From the NCBI GenBank assembly GCA_021741145.1, contig JAIOYK010000054.1:1-38793 (forward strand): DNA of 38,793 nt. The letters are read 5' to 3'. Position numbers and translations under genes: made by a program. This document shows, piece by piece, positions 26,571-34,599 of this stretch (position 1 is the stretch's first letter; each line of letters starts with the position of its first letter). The notes under the pieces are model-generated. The model had not been told where the DNA came from. It saw only the letters and a list, made by a program, of their open reading frames with translations, and did no database searches. The DNA is from Rhodospirillum sp. GTDB taxonomy: Bacteria > Pseudomonadota > Alphaproteobacteria > Rhodospirillales > Rhodospirillaceae.

Positions 26571-27506
26571 ATGCGGTGTGGATTGGTGGGGGCGCCCGTG
26601 CAGCACGGGTCGGGGCGTCTGGGGTGCGACATGGGGCCCAGCGCCTATCGGGCCGCCGGGTTGGCGAGGGTGCTCGCCACCCTGGGGCATGAGGTCATTG
26701 ACTTTGGCGATGTGGCCCCGGCGCCCACCGCCCCCCCAGGGCGCGCCGTGACCCACGCCAATCCCGCGGTCAAGGGCCTGAGCGAGACCCTGGCTTGGGT
26801 CGAGGCCCTGTCCGAGGCCGCCTACCGGATCAGCGCCGATTGCCTGCCCCTGTTCCTCGGGGGGGACCATAGCCTCGCCCTGGGGACGGTGCCGGGGATC
26901 GCCCGGCGGGCGGCGGAACGGGGGCGGCCCCTGTTCCTCATCTGGCTTGACGCCCATACGGACTATCACACCCTGGAAACCACGGTGAGCGGCAACCTGC
27001 ACGGTACTCCCATGGCCTATGTGACCGGGCGAAGCGGGTTCGAGGGGGCTTTTCCCCCGGTGCTTCACCCCGTCGCCCCCCATCGGGTGGGGATGATCGG
27101 CATCCGCAGCGTGGACGGGGCGGAGCGGGTGGCCATCGCGTCGTCGGGCATCGCCGTCCATGACATGCGCGCCATGGACGAGGAAGGGGTGGTGCCCTTC
27201 CTGCGCGCCTTCCTGGACCGGGTGGAGGCGGAAAACGGCCTGCTCCACGTCAGCCTGGATGTGGACTTCCTGGAGCCGGATATCGCGCCTGGCGTTGGCA
27301 CCACCGTGCCCGGCGGCGCCACCTTCCGCGAGGCCCATCTGATCATGGAGATTTTGCACGACAGCGGATTCGTTTCCAGCCTGGATCTGGTGGAACTGAA
27401 CCCCTTCCTCGACGAGCGGGGCCGCACGGCCTTCCTCATGGTGGATCTGGCCGCGAGCCTTTTCGGCCGCCGGGTCCTGGACCGACCAACACGGAGTTAT
27501 GTGTGA
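26571..27506 (+). CDS. rocF: Arginase
   Basis: The 311-residue ureohydrolase hydrolyses arginine to ornithine and urea with a di-manganese centre. Metal motifs are present as GGDHS, WLDAHTDYHT and SLDVDFLEP (the last normally ends DP). GNLHGTPMAYVTG is the arginase-type substrate segment, favouring arginase over agmatinase. The ATG at 26571 has GGGAGAG upstream. The stop overlaps the start of the ornithine cyclodeaminase gene (TGATG), so the two enzymes are co-translated. Together they convert arginine to proline. Control by the divergent Lrp-type regulator is inferred. Confidence 0.9.
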   Translation: MRCGLVGAPVQHGSGRLGCDMGPSAYRAAGLARVLATLGHEVIDFGDVAPAPTAPPGRAVTHANPAVKGLSETLAWVEALSEAAYRISADCLPLFLGGDHSLALGTVPGIARRAAERGRPLFLIWLDAHTDYHTLETTVSGNLHGTPMAYVTGRSGFEGAFPPVLHPVAPHRVGMIGIRSVDGAERVAIASSGIAVHDMRAMDEEGVVPFLRAFLDRVEAENGLLHVSLDVDFLEPDIAPGVGTTVPGGATFREAHLIMEILHDSGFVSSLDLVELNPFLDERGRTAFLMVDLAASLFGRRVLDRPTRSYV

Positions 27507-28621
27507 TGACAGCCCTTTTTCCGACCGCTTCCCCGGCTTCCACCGGTGCCACCGCCTCTCCCTTGGCGCCCTCGCCCCTGGCTTATGTACCCTTCGTCAG
27601 CGTCGACAAGATGATGCGACTGGTCACAACCATCGGCGTGGAGACCTTTCTGGCCGAGCTGGCGGGCTATATCGAGGCCGACTTTCGCCGCTGGGAGAGC
27701 TTCGACAAGACCGTCCGCATCCCCGCCCATTGCGCCCAGGGGGTGATTGAACTGATGCCCACCAGTGACGGGGCGCTCTATGGGTTCAAATATGTGAACG
27801 GCCATCCGGGGAATACCCGGGACGGACGCCAGACGGTAACGGCCTTCGGCGTGCTTTCCGACCTGACCAACGGCTATCCCCTGTTGTTCTCGGAGATGAC
27901 CATTCTCACTGCCCTGCGCACCGCGGCGACCTCGGCGATGGCGGCCAGGATCCTTGCCCGTCCCGATGCCCGATGCATGGCCCTTATCGGCAATGGCGCC
28001 CAGTCGGAATTCCAGGCTCTCGCCTTTAGAGCTTTGCTGGGAGTGACCCACCTGCGGCTGTTCGATATCGACCCCAAGGCCACGGAAAAATGTCGCCGCA
28101 ATCTGGCGCCCTTCGGCTTCGACATCCGGACCTGCGACAGCGCGGAAGCCGCGGTCGAAGGGGCCGATATCCTGACCACCGTCACCGCGGACAAGAAGAA
28201 CGCCACCATCCTGTCGGACAACATGATCGGCGCCGGGGTCCATATCAACGCGGTCGGCGGCGACAGCCCTGGCAAGACGGAGCTGCAACGGGAGATCCTC
28301 ACCCGGGCCGGGATCTTCGTGGAATACCCGCCCCAAACCCGGATCGAGGGCGAGATCCAGCAATTGCCCGAGGACCATCCGGTCACCGAACTCTGGCGGG
28401 TCATGGCCGGAGAGTGTCCCGGGCGGACCAGCGCCGGGCAGATTACCCTGTTCGATTCCGTGGGCTTCGCCATCGAGGATTTCGCCGCCCTGCGCTATGT
28501 GCACGATCGCCTGGAGCGCTTTGGCCTGTTCGACAAGTTGGACCTCCTCGCCGATCCCGACGATCCCCGGGATCTGCTGGGGATGGTCCTGCGGTCGACG
28601 GGGGGTTTGTCAAACACATAA
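27506..28621 (+). CDS. Ornithine cyclodeaminase family protein
   Basis: The 371-residue protein of the ornithine cyclodeaminase/mu-crystallin family is an NAD-bound enzyme converting ornithine to proline and ammonia. The Rossmann motif is IGNGAQSEFQALAF, followed by LFDIDPKATEK, and the active-site GGDSPGKTEL segment is present. The ATG at 27506 overlaps the arginase stop by one base; an in-frame GTG at 27503 is an alternative. ACGGAG is upstream. The genetic link to arginase makes true ornithine cyclodeaminase activity more likely than an alanine or mu-crystallin role. The 3' end overlaps a short palindrome in front of the ArsR-type gene. Confidence 0.9.
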   Translation: MTALFPTASPASTGATASPLAPSPLAYVPFVSVDKMMRLVTTIGVETFLAELAGYIEADFRRWESFDKTVRIPAHCAQGVIELMPTSDGALYGFKYVNGHPGNTRDGRQTVTAFGVLSDLTNGYPLLFSEMTILTALRTAATSAMAARILARPDARCMALIGNGAQSEFQALAFRALLGVTHLRLFDIDPKATEKCRRNLAPFGFDIRTCDSAEAAVEGADILTTVTADKKNATILSDNMIGAGVHINAVGGDSPGKTELQREILTRAGIFVEYPPQTRIEGEIQQLPEDHPVTELWRVMAGECPGRTSAGQITLFDSVGFAIEDFAALRYVHDRLERFGLFDKLDLLADPDDPRDLLGMVLRSTGGLSNT

Positions 28622-28627
28622 GTGTGT
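28614..28627. promoter_or_regulatory. Short palindrome before the ArsR-type gene
   Basis: ACACA, four bases (TAAG), then TGTGT, overlapping the ornithine cyclodeaminase stop codon and lying 14 bases before the ArsR-type start. ArsR-family repressors commonly bind short palindromes at their own start, so autoregulation is a reasonable inference. Confidence 0.4.
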
Positions 28628-28641
28628 GCTTATCTGTTGGC

Positions 28642-28956
28642 ATGATCGAAACCGACATCTTCAAGGCCCTGGCCGATCCGACCCGCCGCGCCATCTTCGA
28701 AAAGCTGGCCGGCGGGGCCATGAACGCCAGTGCCTTGCGGGATGGTATGGAGATCAGTCAACCGGCCATGTCCCAGCATCTCGCCGTCCTGCGCAAGGCG
28801 CGGCTGGTGCGCGAGGAACGGGCGGGGCGTTTCGTCAATTACGAGGTCGATCCGGAGGGATTGGTGGTCATCGCCGCGTGGCTGAGCAAGTGCCGCGCCT
28901 ATTGGCCCGAACGGATCGGTGCGTTGAAAACCCTGTTGAAGGACATGGATGCATGA
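28642..28956 (+). CDS. ArsR-family HTH regulator
   Basis: The 104-residue winged-helix protein starts MIETDIFKALADPTRRAIFEKL, a classic ArsR N-terminus. The recognition region is MEISQPAMSQHLAVLRKARLVREERAGRFVNYEVD. No metal-binding CVC motif is seen, so it belongs to the non-metal ArsR type often paired with SRPBCC-domain proteins. Its stop overlaps the start of the SRPBCC gene (ATGA), so they are translated together. Probable role: repressor of this pair, responding to an unknown signal. Confidence 0.9.
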   Translation: MIETDIFKALADPTRRAIFEKLAGGAMNASALRDGMEISQPAMSQHLAVLRKARLVREERAGRFVNYEVDPEGLVVIAAWLSKCRAYWPERIGALKTLLKDMDA

Positions 28957-29309
28957 AGGGTTGGGACTCCGAGAAACAGGTCGCGCATGTGTCCCTTGAG
29001 TATGACCTGGAGGCATCGCCCGAGATGGTTTGGCGGGCGATCCTTGATCCGGCACTGCGCGCGGCTTGGTTGCCCGCAAGGGATCTGGCCGATCCCGAGC
29101 CTCTGGACGAGGTGCCTGGAGAGAGGGTCCGTTTCGGAATGCGGGAGGCGGCCTCCCCAGGATTCGCGAGCACGGTGACCTTTCACGTCGCCCCCGGCCT
29201 GGAGGGGGGCGCCCGTCTTCGCATTGTCCATCGGCTTCTGGAGGTGCGTGCGACGCGGTTTATCCCCAGGGCGGCGAATGCCAATGGACCGGTCATGCTT
29301 GCGGCCTAA
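28953..29309 (+). CDS. SRPBCC / AHSA1-like domain protein
   Basis: The 118-residue protein has the SRPBCC (START-like) pattern SLEYDLEASPEMVWRAILDPALRAAWLP, a lipid- or ligand-binding helix-grip fold. At about 118 residues it is shorter than the usual 140-160, and the C-terminus (RFIPRAANANGPVMLAA) lacks the final helix of the fold, so it may be truncated. Such proteins are commonly encoded after an ArsR-type regulator, as here, with a four-base overlap. Function is unknown. Confidence 0.75.
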   Translation: MKGWDSEKQVAHVSLEYDLEASPEMVWRAILDPALRAAWLPARDLADPEPLDEVPGERVRFGMREAASPGFASTVTFHVAPGLEGGARLRIVHRLLEVRATRFIPRAANANGPVMLAA

Positions 29310-29342
29310 GGGCCGAAATCTATCAGATATCAGGAGATCGCC

Positions 29343-29948
29343 ATGCGCGATGCGATGCAACTCGTCCCCATGGTCGTGGAACAGTCCAGCCGGGGGGAGC
29401 GGTCCTTCGACATCTATTCCCGGCTACTACGGGAGCGGATCGTCTTTCTCAATGGCGAAGTCAACGACGGGATCTCGGCCCTGGTCTGCGCCCAATTGCT
29501 GTTTCTGGAAGCCGAAAATCCGGGAAAACCCATCCACCTGTACATCAACTCCCCCGGTGGCGTGATCACCAGTGGCCTCGCCATGTATGACACCATGCGC
29601 TACATCAAGGCGCCGGTTCATACGCTGTGCATGGGGACCGCCCGGTCCATGGGGTCGTTCCTGCTGATGGCCGGGGAGCCGGGGTACCGGGCGGCGCTAC
29701 CCAATGCCAGCATCCACGTGCACCAGCCGTTGGGCGGGTACCAGGGACAGGCCTCGGATATCCTGATCCACGCCGAGGAAATGAAGCGCACCAAACAGCG
29801 GATCACCACCCTTTACGCGGAGCACTGCGGGCGGTCCTACGAGGAGGTGGAGCGGACCCTGGACCGGGACCGCTTCATGACGGCGGAGGATGCGCGGGAG
29901 TGGGGGTTGATCGATCAGGTCGTCACGGAAAGGGAGCTGGCGGCCTGA
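29343..29948 (+). CDS. clpP: ATP-dependent Clp protease proteolytic subunit paralogue
   Basis: The 201-residue protein is ClpP, the serine protease barrel that works with ClpX or ClpA. The catalytic triad is Ser102 ([11 protein letters not shown]), His127 ([12 protein letters not shown]) and Asp176 (DRDRFM), at spacings matching E. coli ClpP. The oxyanion segment [11 protein letters not shown] is present. The serine context is GTARSMGS rather than the usual GQAASMGA, a mark of a secondary paralogue. There is no clpX beside it, and AGGAGA precedes the ATG. It sits about 220 bases before a phage head module, and ClpP-like (S14) enzymes also serve as phage prohead proteases. A cellular paralogue is the favoured reading. 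Confidence 0.88.
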   Translation: MRDAMQLVPMVVEQSSRGERSFDIYSRLLRERIVFLNGEVNDGISALVCAQLLFLEAENPGKPIHLYINSPGGVITSGLAMYDTMRYIKAPVHTLCMGTARSMGSFLLMAGEPGYRAALPNASIHVHQPLGGYQGQASDILIHAEEMKRTKQRITTLYAEHCGRSYEEVERTLDRDRFMTAEDAREWGLIDQVVTERELAA

Positions 29949-30029
29949 TCAATGGAAGGGCCTTTCGGTGGATTGGTTAAGGGGGGATGACGAATAAACA
30001 TTTTAAGATCGCGCCATGTGAAAAATAAT

Positions 30030-30058
30030 GTTGACGATGTGGGGGCGAGGGGGTAATG
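30030..30058 (+). promoter_or_regulatory. Weak promoter candidate before the phage head module
   Basis: TTGACG (30030-30035) is followed after 17 bases by TAATGT. The -35 box is good and the -10 box poor. It lies just before an intrinsic terminator and upstream of the small terminase gene, so transcription could be attenuated. The rest of the gap 29949-30166 shows no gene. Confidence 0.25.
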
Positions 30059-30083
30059 TCGTATCAACATCAAGTCATTGGGT

Positions 30084-30112
30084 GGCGCGCCGGGCAACCG
30101 GGGCGCCTTTTT
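30084..30112 (+). terminator. Intrinsic terminator between clpP and the phage module
   Basis: A 10-bp stem with one mismatch (GGCGCGCCGG with CCGGGGCGCC), closed by a GCAA tetraloop, is followed by TTTTT at 30108-30112. It sits between clpP and the small terminase gene. An open frame starting at 30056 would run through it, which argues for a later start of that gene. Confidence 0.75.
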
Positions 30113-30166
30113 CGTATCCCCGCCGCGCCGTCGCCGCTCCCTTTTGGGCGGGGCGGTGCCTTCGAC

Positions 30167-30796
30167 ATGTGGACCCCCTTCATGGCGCCTGCTCCCGTAA
30201 AGCCCGTTCTCGCGGAAATCGAGGAGCGGTTCGTCGAATGTTACCTGAACAACGGACGGAATGGCGCCAAGGCCTGGCGTGAGGCCGTGGACGGGGAGGC
30301 CGATTGCCGCCGCGCCTATCGTTGGGCGGCGGGTTTGCTGCGCCCCCCGACGGTCCAGGCCGCCCTCGAACGGGCCGAGCAACGGGCCTTGGCGCGGACC
30401 GAAGCCCTGATCGAGCGCTATGCCATCAGCGAGGAACGGGTGCTCGGCGAACTGGCCTCCCTGGCCTTTTCCCGTCCCTTGGACCTGATGCGCTTCGACG
30501 GGGAGGGTAAGGCGGAGGTGAGGCTCACCGGCCTGTCCGACCGGGAGGCCGCCGCCATCAAGGAACTGACCGTCCATGAACTGAAGGACGGCACGGTCAA
30601 GGTTCAAGTTAAATTGGCTGACAAGTTGCGGGCCTTGACCATGTTGGGCGCCAAGCTGGGCATCTGGGGCAAGGCCCGCCAGGACGGCACCGAGGGGGCA
30701 TTCGGCGATGGCCTGTCCGCCCTGTTGGAGGAAGCCGCCCGACTGGCCGAGCGAGACCGGGAGGAGGTGTCCCATGACGAGGCGACCAACGGCTGA
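30167..30796 (+). CDS. Phage terminase small subunit
   Basis: The protein of about 209 residues has an N-terminal DNA-recognition region like terminase small subunits (VEC--NNGRNGAKAWREA pattern, small helix-turn-helix) and a helical oligomerisation region (residues 70-130). It would recognise phage DNA and recruit the large subunit to begin packaging. The stop overlaps the large-subunit start by 23 bases. The open frame extends back to an ATG at 30056, but that would cross a strong terminator, so the ATG at 30167 is preferred; 30182 is also possible. Confidence 0.78.
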   Translation: MWTPFMAPAPVKPVLAEIEERFVECYLNNGRNGAKAWREAVDGEADCRRAYRWAAGLLRPPTVQAALERAEQRALARTEALIERYAISEERVLGELASLAFSRPLDLMRFDGEGKAEVRLTGLSDREAAAIKELTVHELKDGTVKVQVKLADKLRALTMLGAKLGIWGKARQDGTEGAFGDGLSALLEEAARLAERDREEVSHDEATNG

Positions 30797-32294
30797 CCCC
30801 TCCCGGCGGATGCACGAGGGGTTGGCCGATTACGGCCGCTTGCGGTGTTTGTGGCGGGCCGATCCGGTTCTCTACGCCCGCCAGCGCCTGGGGCTCAACC
30901 CGACCCGTCAACAATCGGCCCTATTGGAGGCCATCGGTCTTCCGGGCGCGAAAGTGACCGTGCGCGCGGGACATGGGGTGGGTAAGACCGCCGCCACGGC
31001 CAGCGCCATCTGGTGGCACCTGGAATGCTTCGATTACTCCAAAACCCCCTGCACGGCGCCCACGGCGAGCCAGTTGGAACAGATCCTCTGGTCCGAATTG
31101 TCCCGTCTGCGGCGCAAGGCCGATGACAGGGCCTTGGAAATGGGTTTGCCCGGTTACCTGTGGCTGGGCGCGCTTTTCGACCTGTCGGCCCGGGCCATCA
31201 ACGATCGGGGAGCGCCCCGGGAATGGTTCGTCAGCGCCCGCACGGCGCGCCGCGACCAACCCGACGCCCTGCAGGGGTACCATGCTTCGGACGTGGAGAT
31301 TGATCTGGAGGGCGCAGCCCGTCCCCTTGCCCATCCCCTCGAACGGGCGAGCGGTGCTTCGCTGATGTTTGTCATCGAGGAAGCCTCGGGCGTGCCCGAT
31401 GCCGTTTTCGAGGTTGCCGAGGGGGCGCTCTCCAGCCATGGCGCCCGGCTGTTGATGGTGGGCAATCCCACCCGCAACACCGGGTTCTTCGCCCGCTCCC
31501 ACAAACGGGATCGGGCCAGCTTCACCGCCCTGCGATTCCGTTGCGCCGACAGTCCCCTGGTGGACCCCGGGTATCGGGAGGCCTTGATCCGCAAGTACGG
31601 CGAAGGCTCCAACGTGGTGAGGGTCCGCGCCGACGGAGCCTTTCCCCGTCAGGACGATGATGTCCTCATTCCCTTGGACCTGACCGAGGCCGCCTTGACC
31701 CAACGGGGACCCGTGGGCGGGGTGGAGCGGCGTCTTGGGGTGGACGTGGCGCGCTTTGGCGATGATCGCACGGTTTTTCTTCTGCGCGCCGGGTCCCGGC
31801 TGGAGGCGGTGGAGGTGACTTCGGGGCGCGACACCATGGCCGTGGCCGGATTGGCCGCGGAGCTGGCCCGGAAATGGACAGCCCAGACCATCCATGTCGA
31901 TGAGATCGGCGTGGGAGCGGGCGTCGTCGACCGCCTGCGGGAGGACGGCCTGCCGGTGGTCGCGGTCAACGTGGCCGACAAGGCTCCGGAACGCATGGTG
32001 GGCGAAGAACGGGGACGCCTCTTGCGGGACCACCTGTGGCTCGCCCTGAGGAGCTGGTTGCGCGACGAGGCTCCGGGCTTCGCCGACTTGCCGAGGGACC
32101 GGGCCGAGGATCTGGCCGGAGAACTGTCCTCGGTCCGCTATGGCTTCGATGGGTCTGGCCGGGTGGTGGTGGAAAGCAAGGACGCCATGAAGCGCCGCGG
32201 CTTGCGCAGCCCCGATCTGGCCGACGCGCTGGCCCTGACCTTCCATGAAGGGCGCCCGGCGCCGGGCGGAAGGGTGACGCGGTTGAGGTTCTAA
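30774..32294 (+). CDS. Phage terminase large subunit
   Basis: The 506-residue packaging motor protein has Walker A GHGVGKT (66-72), Walker B LMFVIEEAS (198-205) and coupling motif VGNPTRNTG. The C-terminal RNase H-like nuclease domain includes LGVDVARFGDDRT, with DADA-type acidic residues in IHVDEIG and DLADAL. It would cut concatemeric DNA and pump it through the portal using ATP. GAGGAGGT precedes the ATG, which lies inside the small-subunit gene. All catalytic motifs are intact, so the enzyme could still work. The final GRVTRLRF is a normal C-terminus. Confidence 0.93.
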   Translation: MTRRPTADPSRRMHEGLADYGRLRCLWRADPVLYARQRLGLNPTRQQSALLEAIGLPGAKVTVRAGHGVGKTAATASAIWWHLECFDYSKTPCTAPTASQLEQILWSELSRLRRKADDRALEMGLPGYLWLGALFDLSARAINDRGAPREWFVSARTARRDQPDALQGYHASDVEIDLEGAARPLAHPLERASGASLMFVIEEASGVPDAVFEVAEGALSSHGARLLMVGNPTRNTGFFARSHKRDRASFTALRFRCADSPLVDPGYREALIRKYGEGSNVVRVRADGAFPRQDDDVLIPLDLTEAALTQRGPVGGVERRLGVDVARFGDDRTVFLLRAGSRLEAVEVTSGRDTMAVAGLAAELARKWTAQTIHVDEIGVGAGVVDRLREDGLPVVAVNVADKAPERMVGEERGRLLRDHLWLALRSWLRDEAPGFADLPRDRAEDLAGELSSVRYGFDGSGRVVVESKDAMKRRGLRSPDLADALALTFHEGRPAPGGRVTRLRF

Positions 32295-32329
32295 CAGGTT
32301 GAGGAAACAGTCAGCGAATTGTCCAACAT

Positions 32330-32419
32330 CGTCATTCCCGCGAAAGCGGGAATCCAGATGCGGTATAGGTTGCGGCACAAAAACACAAAACCTGGGTCCC
32401 CGCTTTCGCGGGGACGACG
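32330..32419. repeat. REP-like inverted pair, third copy
   Basis: Two 27-base hairpin units (32330-32356 and 32393-32419) lie in inverted orientation with 23 of 27 bases matching, separated by 36 bases. Each unit is a palindrome (for example TTCCCGCGAAAGCGGGAA). They are the same family as the units at 10681-10707 and 10779-10805, but with an unrelated spacer. The element lies between the terminase and portal genes. Confidence 0.85.
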
Positions 32420-32466
32420 GAAATAGAGTTATTCCGCATCCTGCCAAATTGCGAGTTTTTAAATCG

Positions 32467-32499
32467 CTCACGGCAGTCCGCTTCGCGGACTGCCGTGAG
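32467..32499. other. Perfect 15-bp stem-loop before the portal gene
   Basis: CTCACGGCAGTCCGC pairs exactly with its reverse complement (32485-32499) around a TTC loop. It ends 25 bases before the portal ATG. There is no T-tract, so an mRNA processing or translational control element is more likely than a terminator. It may also be part of another repeat family. Confidence 0.6.
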
Positions 32500-32524
32500 A
32501 TCTCAACCAAGGACTCCCCTTCCC

Positions 32525-33889
32525 ATGACCGATCTTTTGGACCCTGGCCGTCCCTCGGCCGAGTACCTGGAGGCATTGCCCCGCTGGGCCATGGTCCGCG
32601 CCCTCATGGGGGGGACCCTGGCCATGCGCGCTTCCGGAGAGCGCTACTTGCCCCGGTACGAGGCCGAGGACCGGGAGGCCTATCGCACGCGGTTGGCCCG
32701 GGCGGTCCTGCTGCCCGCGTTCGAGGAGGCCGTGCGGGACATCTCCAGCCGGGTCTTTTCCCGGCCTCTGGTGCTGGGCGAGGACCTGCCCAGGCGCATG
32801 CTTCCCTGGATGGAGGACGCCGACCTGCTGGGCAACGCCCTGCATGTCATCGCCGAGCGGTGGTTCGCCGAGGCCGTCACCACTGGGTTGGGCTGGATGC
32901 AGGTGGAAATGCCCGCTCCGGATACGCCCGAGCACCTGCGCCGCCCCTATCTGATCCCCTTGGCCGCCGAGGATGTCATCGCCGCCTATCCGGAGCGGGT
33001 CGATGGCCGCTGGCGCATGGCCCATGCGCGGGTGCGCCACCGGGTCACGGAACGGGGCGGCTTCGGGGAACGGCAACGGGAGTACATCCAGGTGCTCGAG
33101 CCGGGACGCTCGGAAACCTGGGTCCGGGACGGGGACGATTGGCTGTCGGTTGACGAGACGGAGACCGGGCTGGATCTGGTGCCCCTGGTCTCCCTGCGCC
33201 TGGGCGCGCCCATCGGCGCGCTCGCCGCCCGGCCCCCGCTGGAGGGGCTCGCCCATTTGAACGTGGCCCATTGGCAGTCGGCCAGTGATCAACGGAACAT
33301 CCTGACCCTGGGCCGCTTCGCCATGCTCGCCTTGTCCGGCCCGGCGCCGGAGAGTGCCGAGGGGGTGCCCCTGGAAGTGGGACCGAAGACCTTCCTGCAC
33401 AGTCCCGAGACCGGGGCCAGTTGGTACTACGTGGAGCCCGCGGGCACCGCCATCCAGGCGGGCGAGCGGGATTTGGACCGATTGGAAGCCCAGATGACCC
33501 GGCTGGCCATGGAACCCCTGGTCAGCCGCCCGGGTACGGCCACGGCGACGGCCGCGGCCATCGCGTCGAGCCGCGCCCATTCCACGGTCAAGGCCTGGGC
33601 CCTTTCCCTGCGTGATGCCCTGGAACAGGTCCTTCTTGTCATGGGGCGCTGGGCGGGAGAGGCCTCTGGCGGATCGGTTGACGTGAACACCGACTTCACC
33701 GACCAGCGGGAGGCCGCCGACCTGGACGCCCTGGCCCATGCCCGGGACGGTGGAGACCTGAGCCGGGAAGCCTATCTGGGCGAGTTGCAGCGGCGGGGTG
33801 TGCTGTCCTGGGCCTATGACGCCCAGGCCGACGCCGAACGGATCGCCGCGCCCGCCATTCGATCCCCTGAAGTGGAGACCAGTTCATGA
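32525..33889 (+). CDS. Phage portal protein (DUF4055-like)
   Basis: The 454-residue protein resembles DUF4055 portal proteins, with WHWQ-type segment LAHLNVAHWQSASDQRNIL and following GRFAMLALSG, then a helical C-terminal region (LDRLEAQMTRLAMEPLVSR). It would form the dodecameric ring for DNA entry and for head-tail joining. AAGGA lies 11 bases upstream of ATG 32525. The stop overlaps the scaffold-like gene start by four bases (ATGA), so both are translated together. Length is usual for the family. Confidence 0.8.
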   Translation: MTDLLDPGRPSAEYLEALPRWAMVRALMGGTLAMRASGERYLPRYEAEDREAYRTRLARAVLLPAFEEAVRDISSRVFSRPLVLGEDLPRRMLPWMEDADLLGNALHVIAERWFAEAVTTGLGWMQVEMPAPDTPEHLRRPYLIPLAAEDVIAAYPERVDGRWRMAHARVRHRVTERGGFGERQREYIQVLEPGRSETWVRDGDDWLSVDETETGLDLVPLVSLRLGAPIGALAARPPLEGLAHLNVAHWQSASDQRNILTLGRFAMLALSGPAPESAEGVPLEVGPKTFLHSPETGASWYYVEPAGTAIQAGERDLDRLEAQMTRLAMEPLVSRPGTATATAAAIASSRAHSTVKAWALSLRDALEQVLLVMGRWAGEASGGSVDVNTDFTDQREAADLDALAHARDGGDLSREAYLGELQRRGVLSWAYDAQADAERIAAPAIRSPEVETSS

Positions 33890-34566
33890 CCCTGCGTGTC
33901 AGATACGCCACGGTTGAAGAGATCCCCGAGGCCCTGCGGGACCACTATACCCAGACCGAAAGTGGCGCCTTTGTCCTTCAGGCCGAGGGCCTGCGGACGG
34001 AAGACGACGTGGAGGCCGTCAAGGAAGCCCTGCGCAAGGAGCGCGACGCCCGCAAGGAGGTCGAAAAGGCCAGCAAGGATCGAACCCTCGCCGCCCCCGA
34101 CCTGGAGGGCTTGCGCCAGGTCCTGACCGAGCGGGAGAAAGAGGTGCAAGCCCTGAACGACCGCCTGGACCAGTCCCTGGGCCGCCTGCGGCAAGCCGGG
34201 GAGGACCGCCTGAAAGCCGCCGTCCTGGAGGCCTGCGCCCGGGCGGGCGTGCGGGACCTGAACCGGACCGACGCCTGGAGGGCGGCCAAGGAGCTGTTCT
34301 CCGTCGACGATGGCCTGTCCATCGTCTCCAAGGACGGTGCCACGGACAGCGGGCGCACCCTGGATGCCTGGCTGGCGGAGGTCCGCCAGAGCGGTGGTTC
34401 CGCTTGGTGGGACGTGGGCTCCGGCGGGGGCATGCCGCCGTCCCGGGCGTCCTCCGCCGGTCCCAATCCCTTCGCGGTGGGCTCCCTGAACCTGACGGAA
34501 CAGGGACGCCTGATGCGCGAGAACCCCGACATGGCCAAGCGTCTGCGCGAGCAGGCCAAGGGCTGA
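33886..34566 (+). CDS. Phage scaffold-like protein
   Basis: The 226-residue protein is rich in Glu, Lys, Arg and Asp, with a long coiled-coil (about residues 40-110: VEAVKEALRKERDARKEVEK and onward). The ordered ends are typical of phage scaffold proteins (GP20-like). Its place between portal and capsid genes and its start overlapping the portal stop support a scaffold role in procapsid assembly. No protease motif is seen. The C-terminus EQGRLMRENPDMAKRLREQAKG would be the usual capsid-binding helix. Confidence 0.75.
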   Translation: MTLRVRYATVEEIPEALRDHYTQTESGAFVLQAEGLRTEDDVEAVKEALRKERDARKEVEKASKDRTLAAPDLEGLRQVLTEREKEVQALNDRLDQSLGRLRQAGEDRLKAAVLEACARAGVRDLNRTDAWRAAKELFSVDDGLSIVSKDGATDSGRTLDAWLAEVRQSGGSAWWDVGSGGGMPPSRASSAGPNPFAVGSLNLTEQGRLMRENPDMAKRLREQAKG

Positions 34567-34599
34567 GTACGGAACCAACCCAAATTCAAGGAAACCGTT

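Noticed and set aside
25992-27359. A 455-residue minus-strand frame extending the Lrp regulator far upstream
   Set aside because: The extension is antisense to the arginase gene and shows GC-rich shadow composition; the Lrp domain starts cleanly at 26429.
29949-30166. A tRNA or attachment site at the left edge of the phage module
   Set aside because: No cloverleaf or TpsiC-type sequence was seen and no matching repeat was found near 36475.
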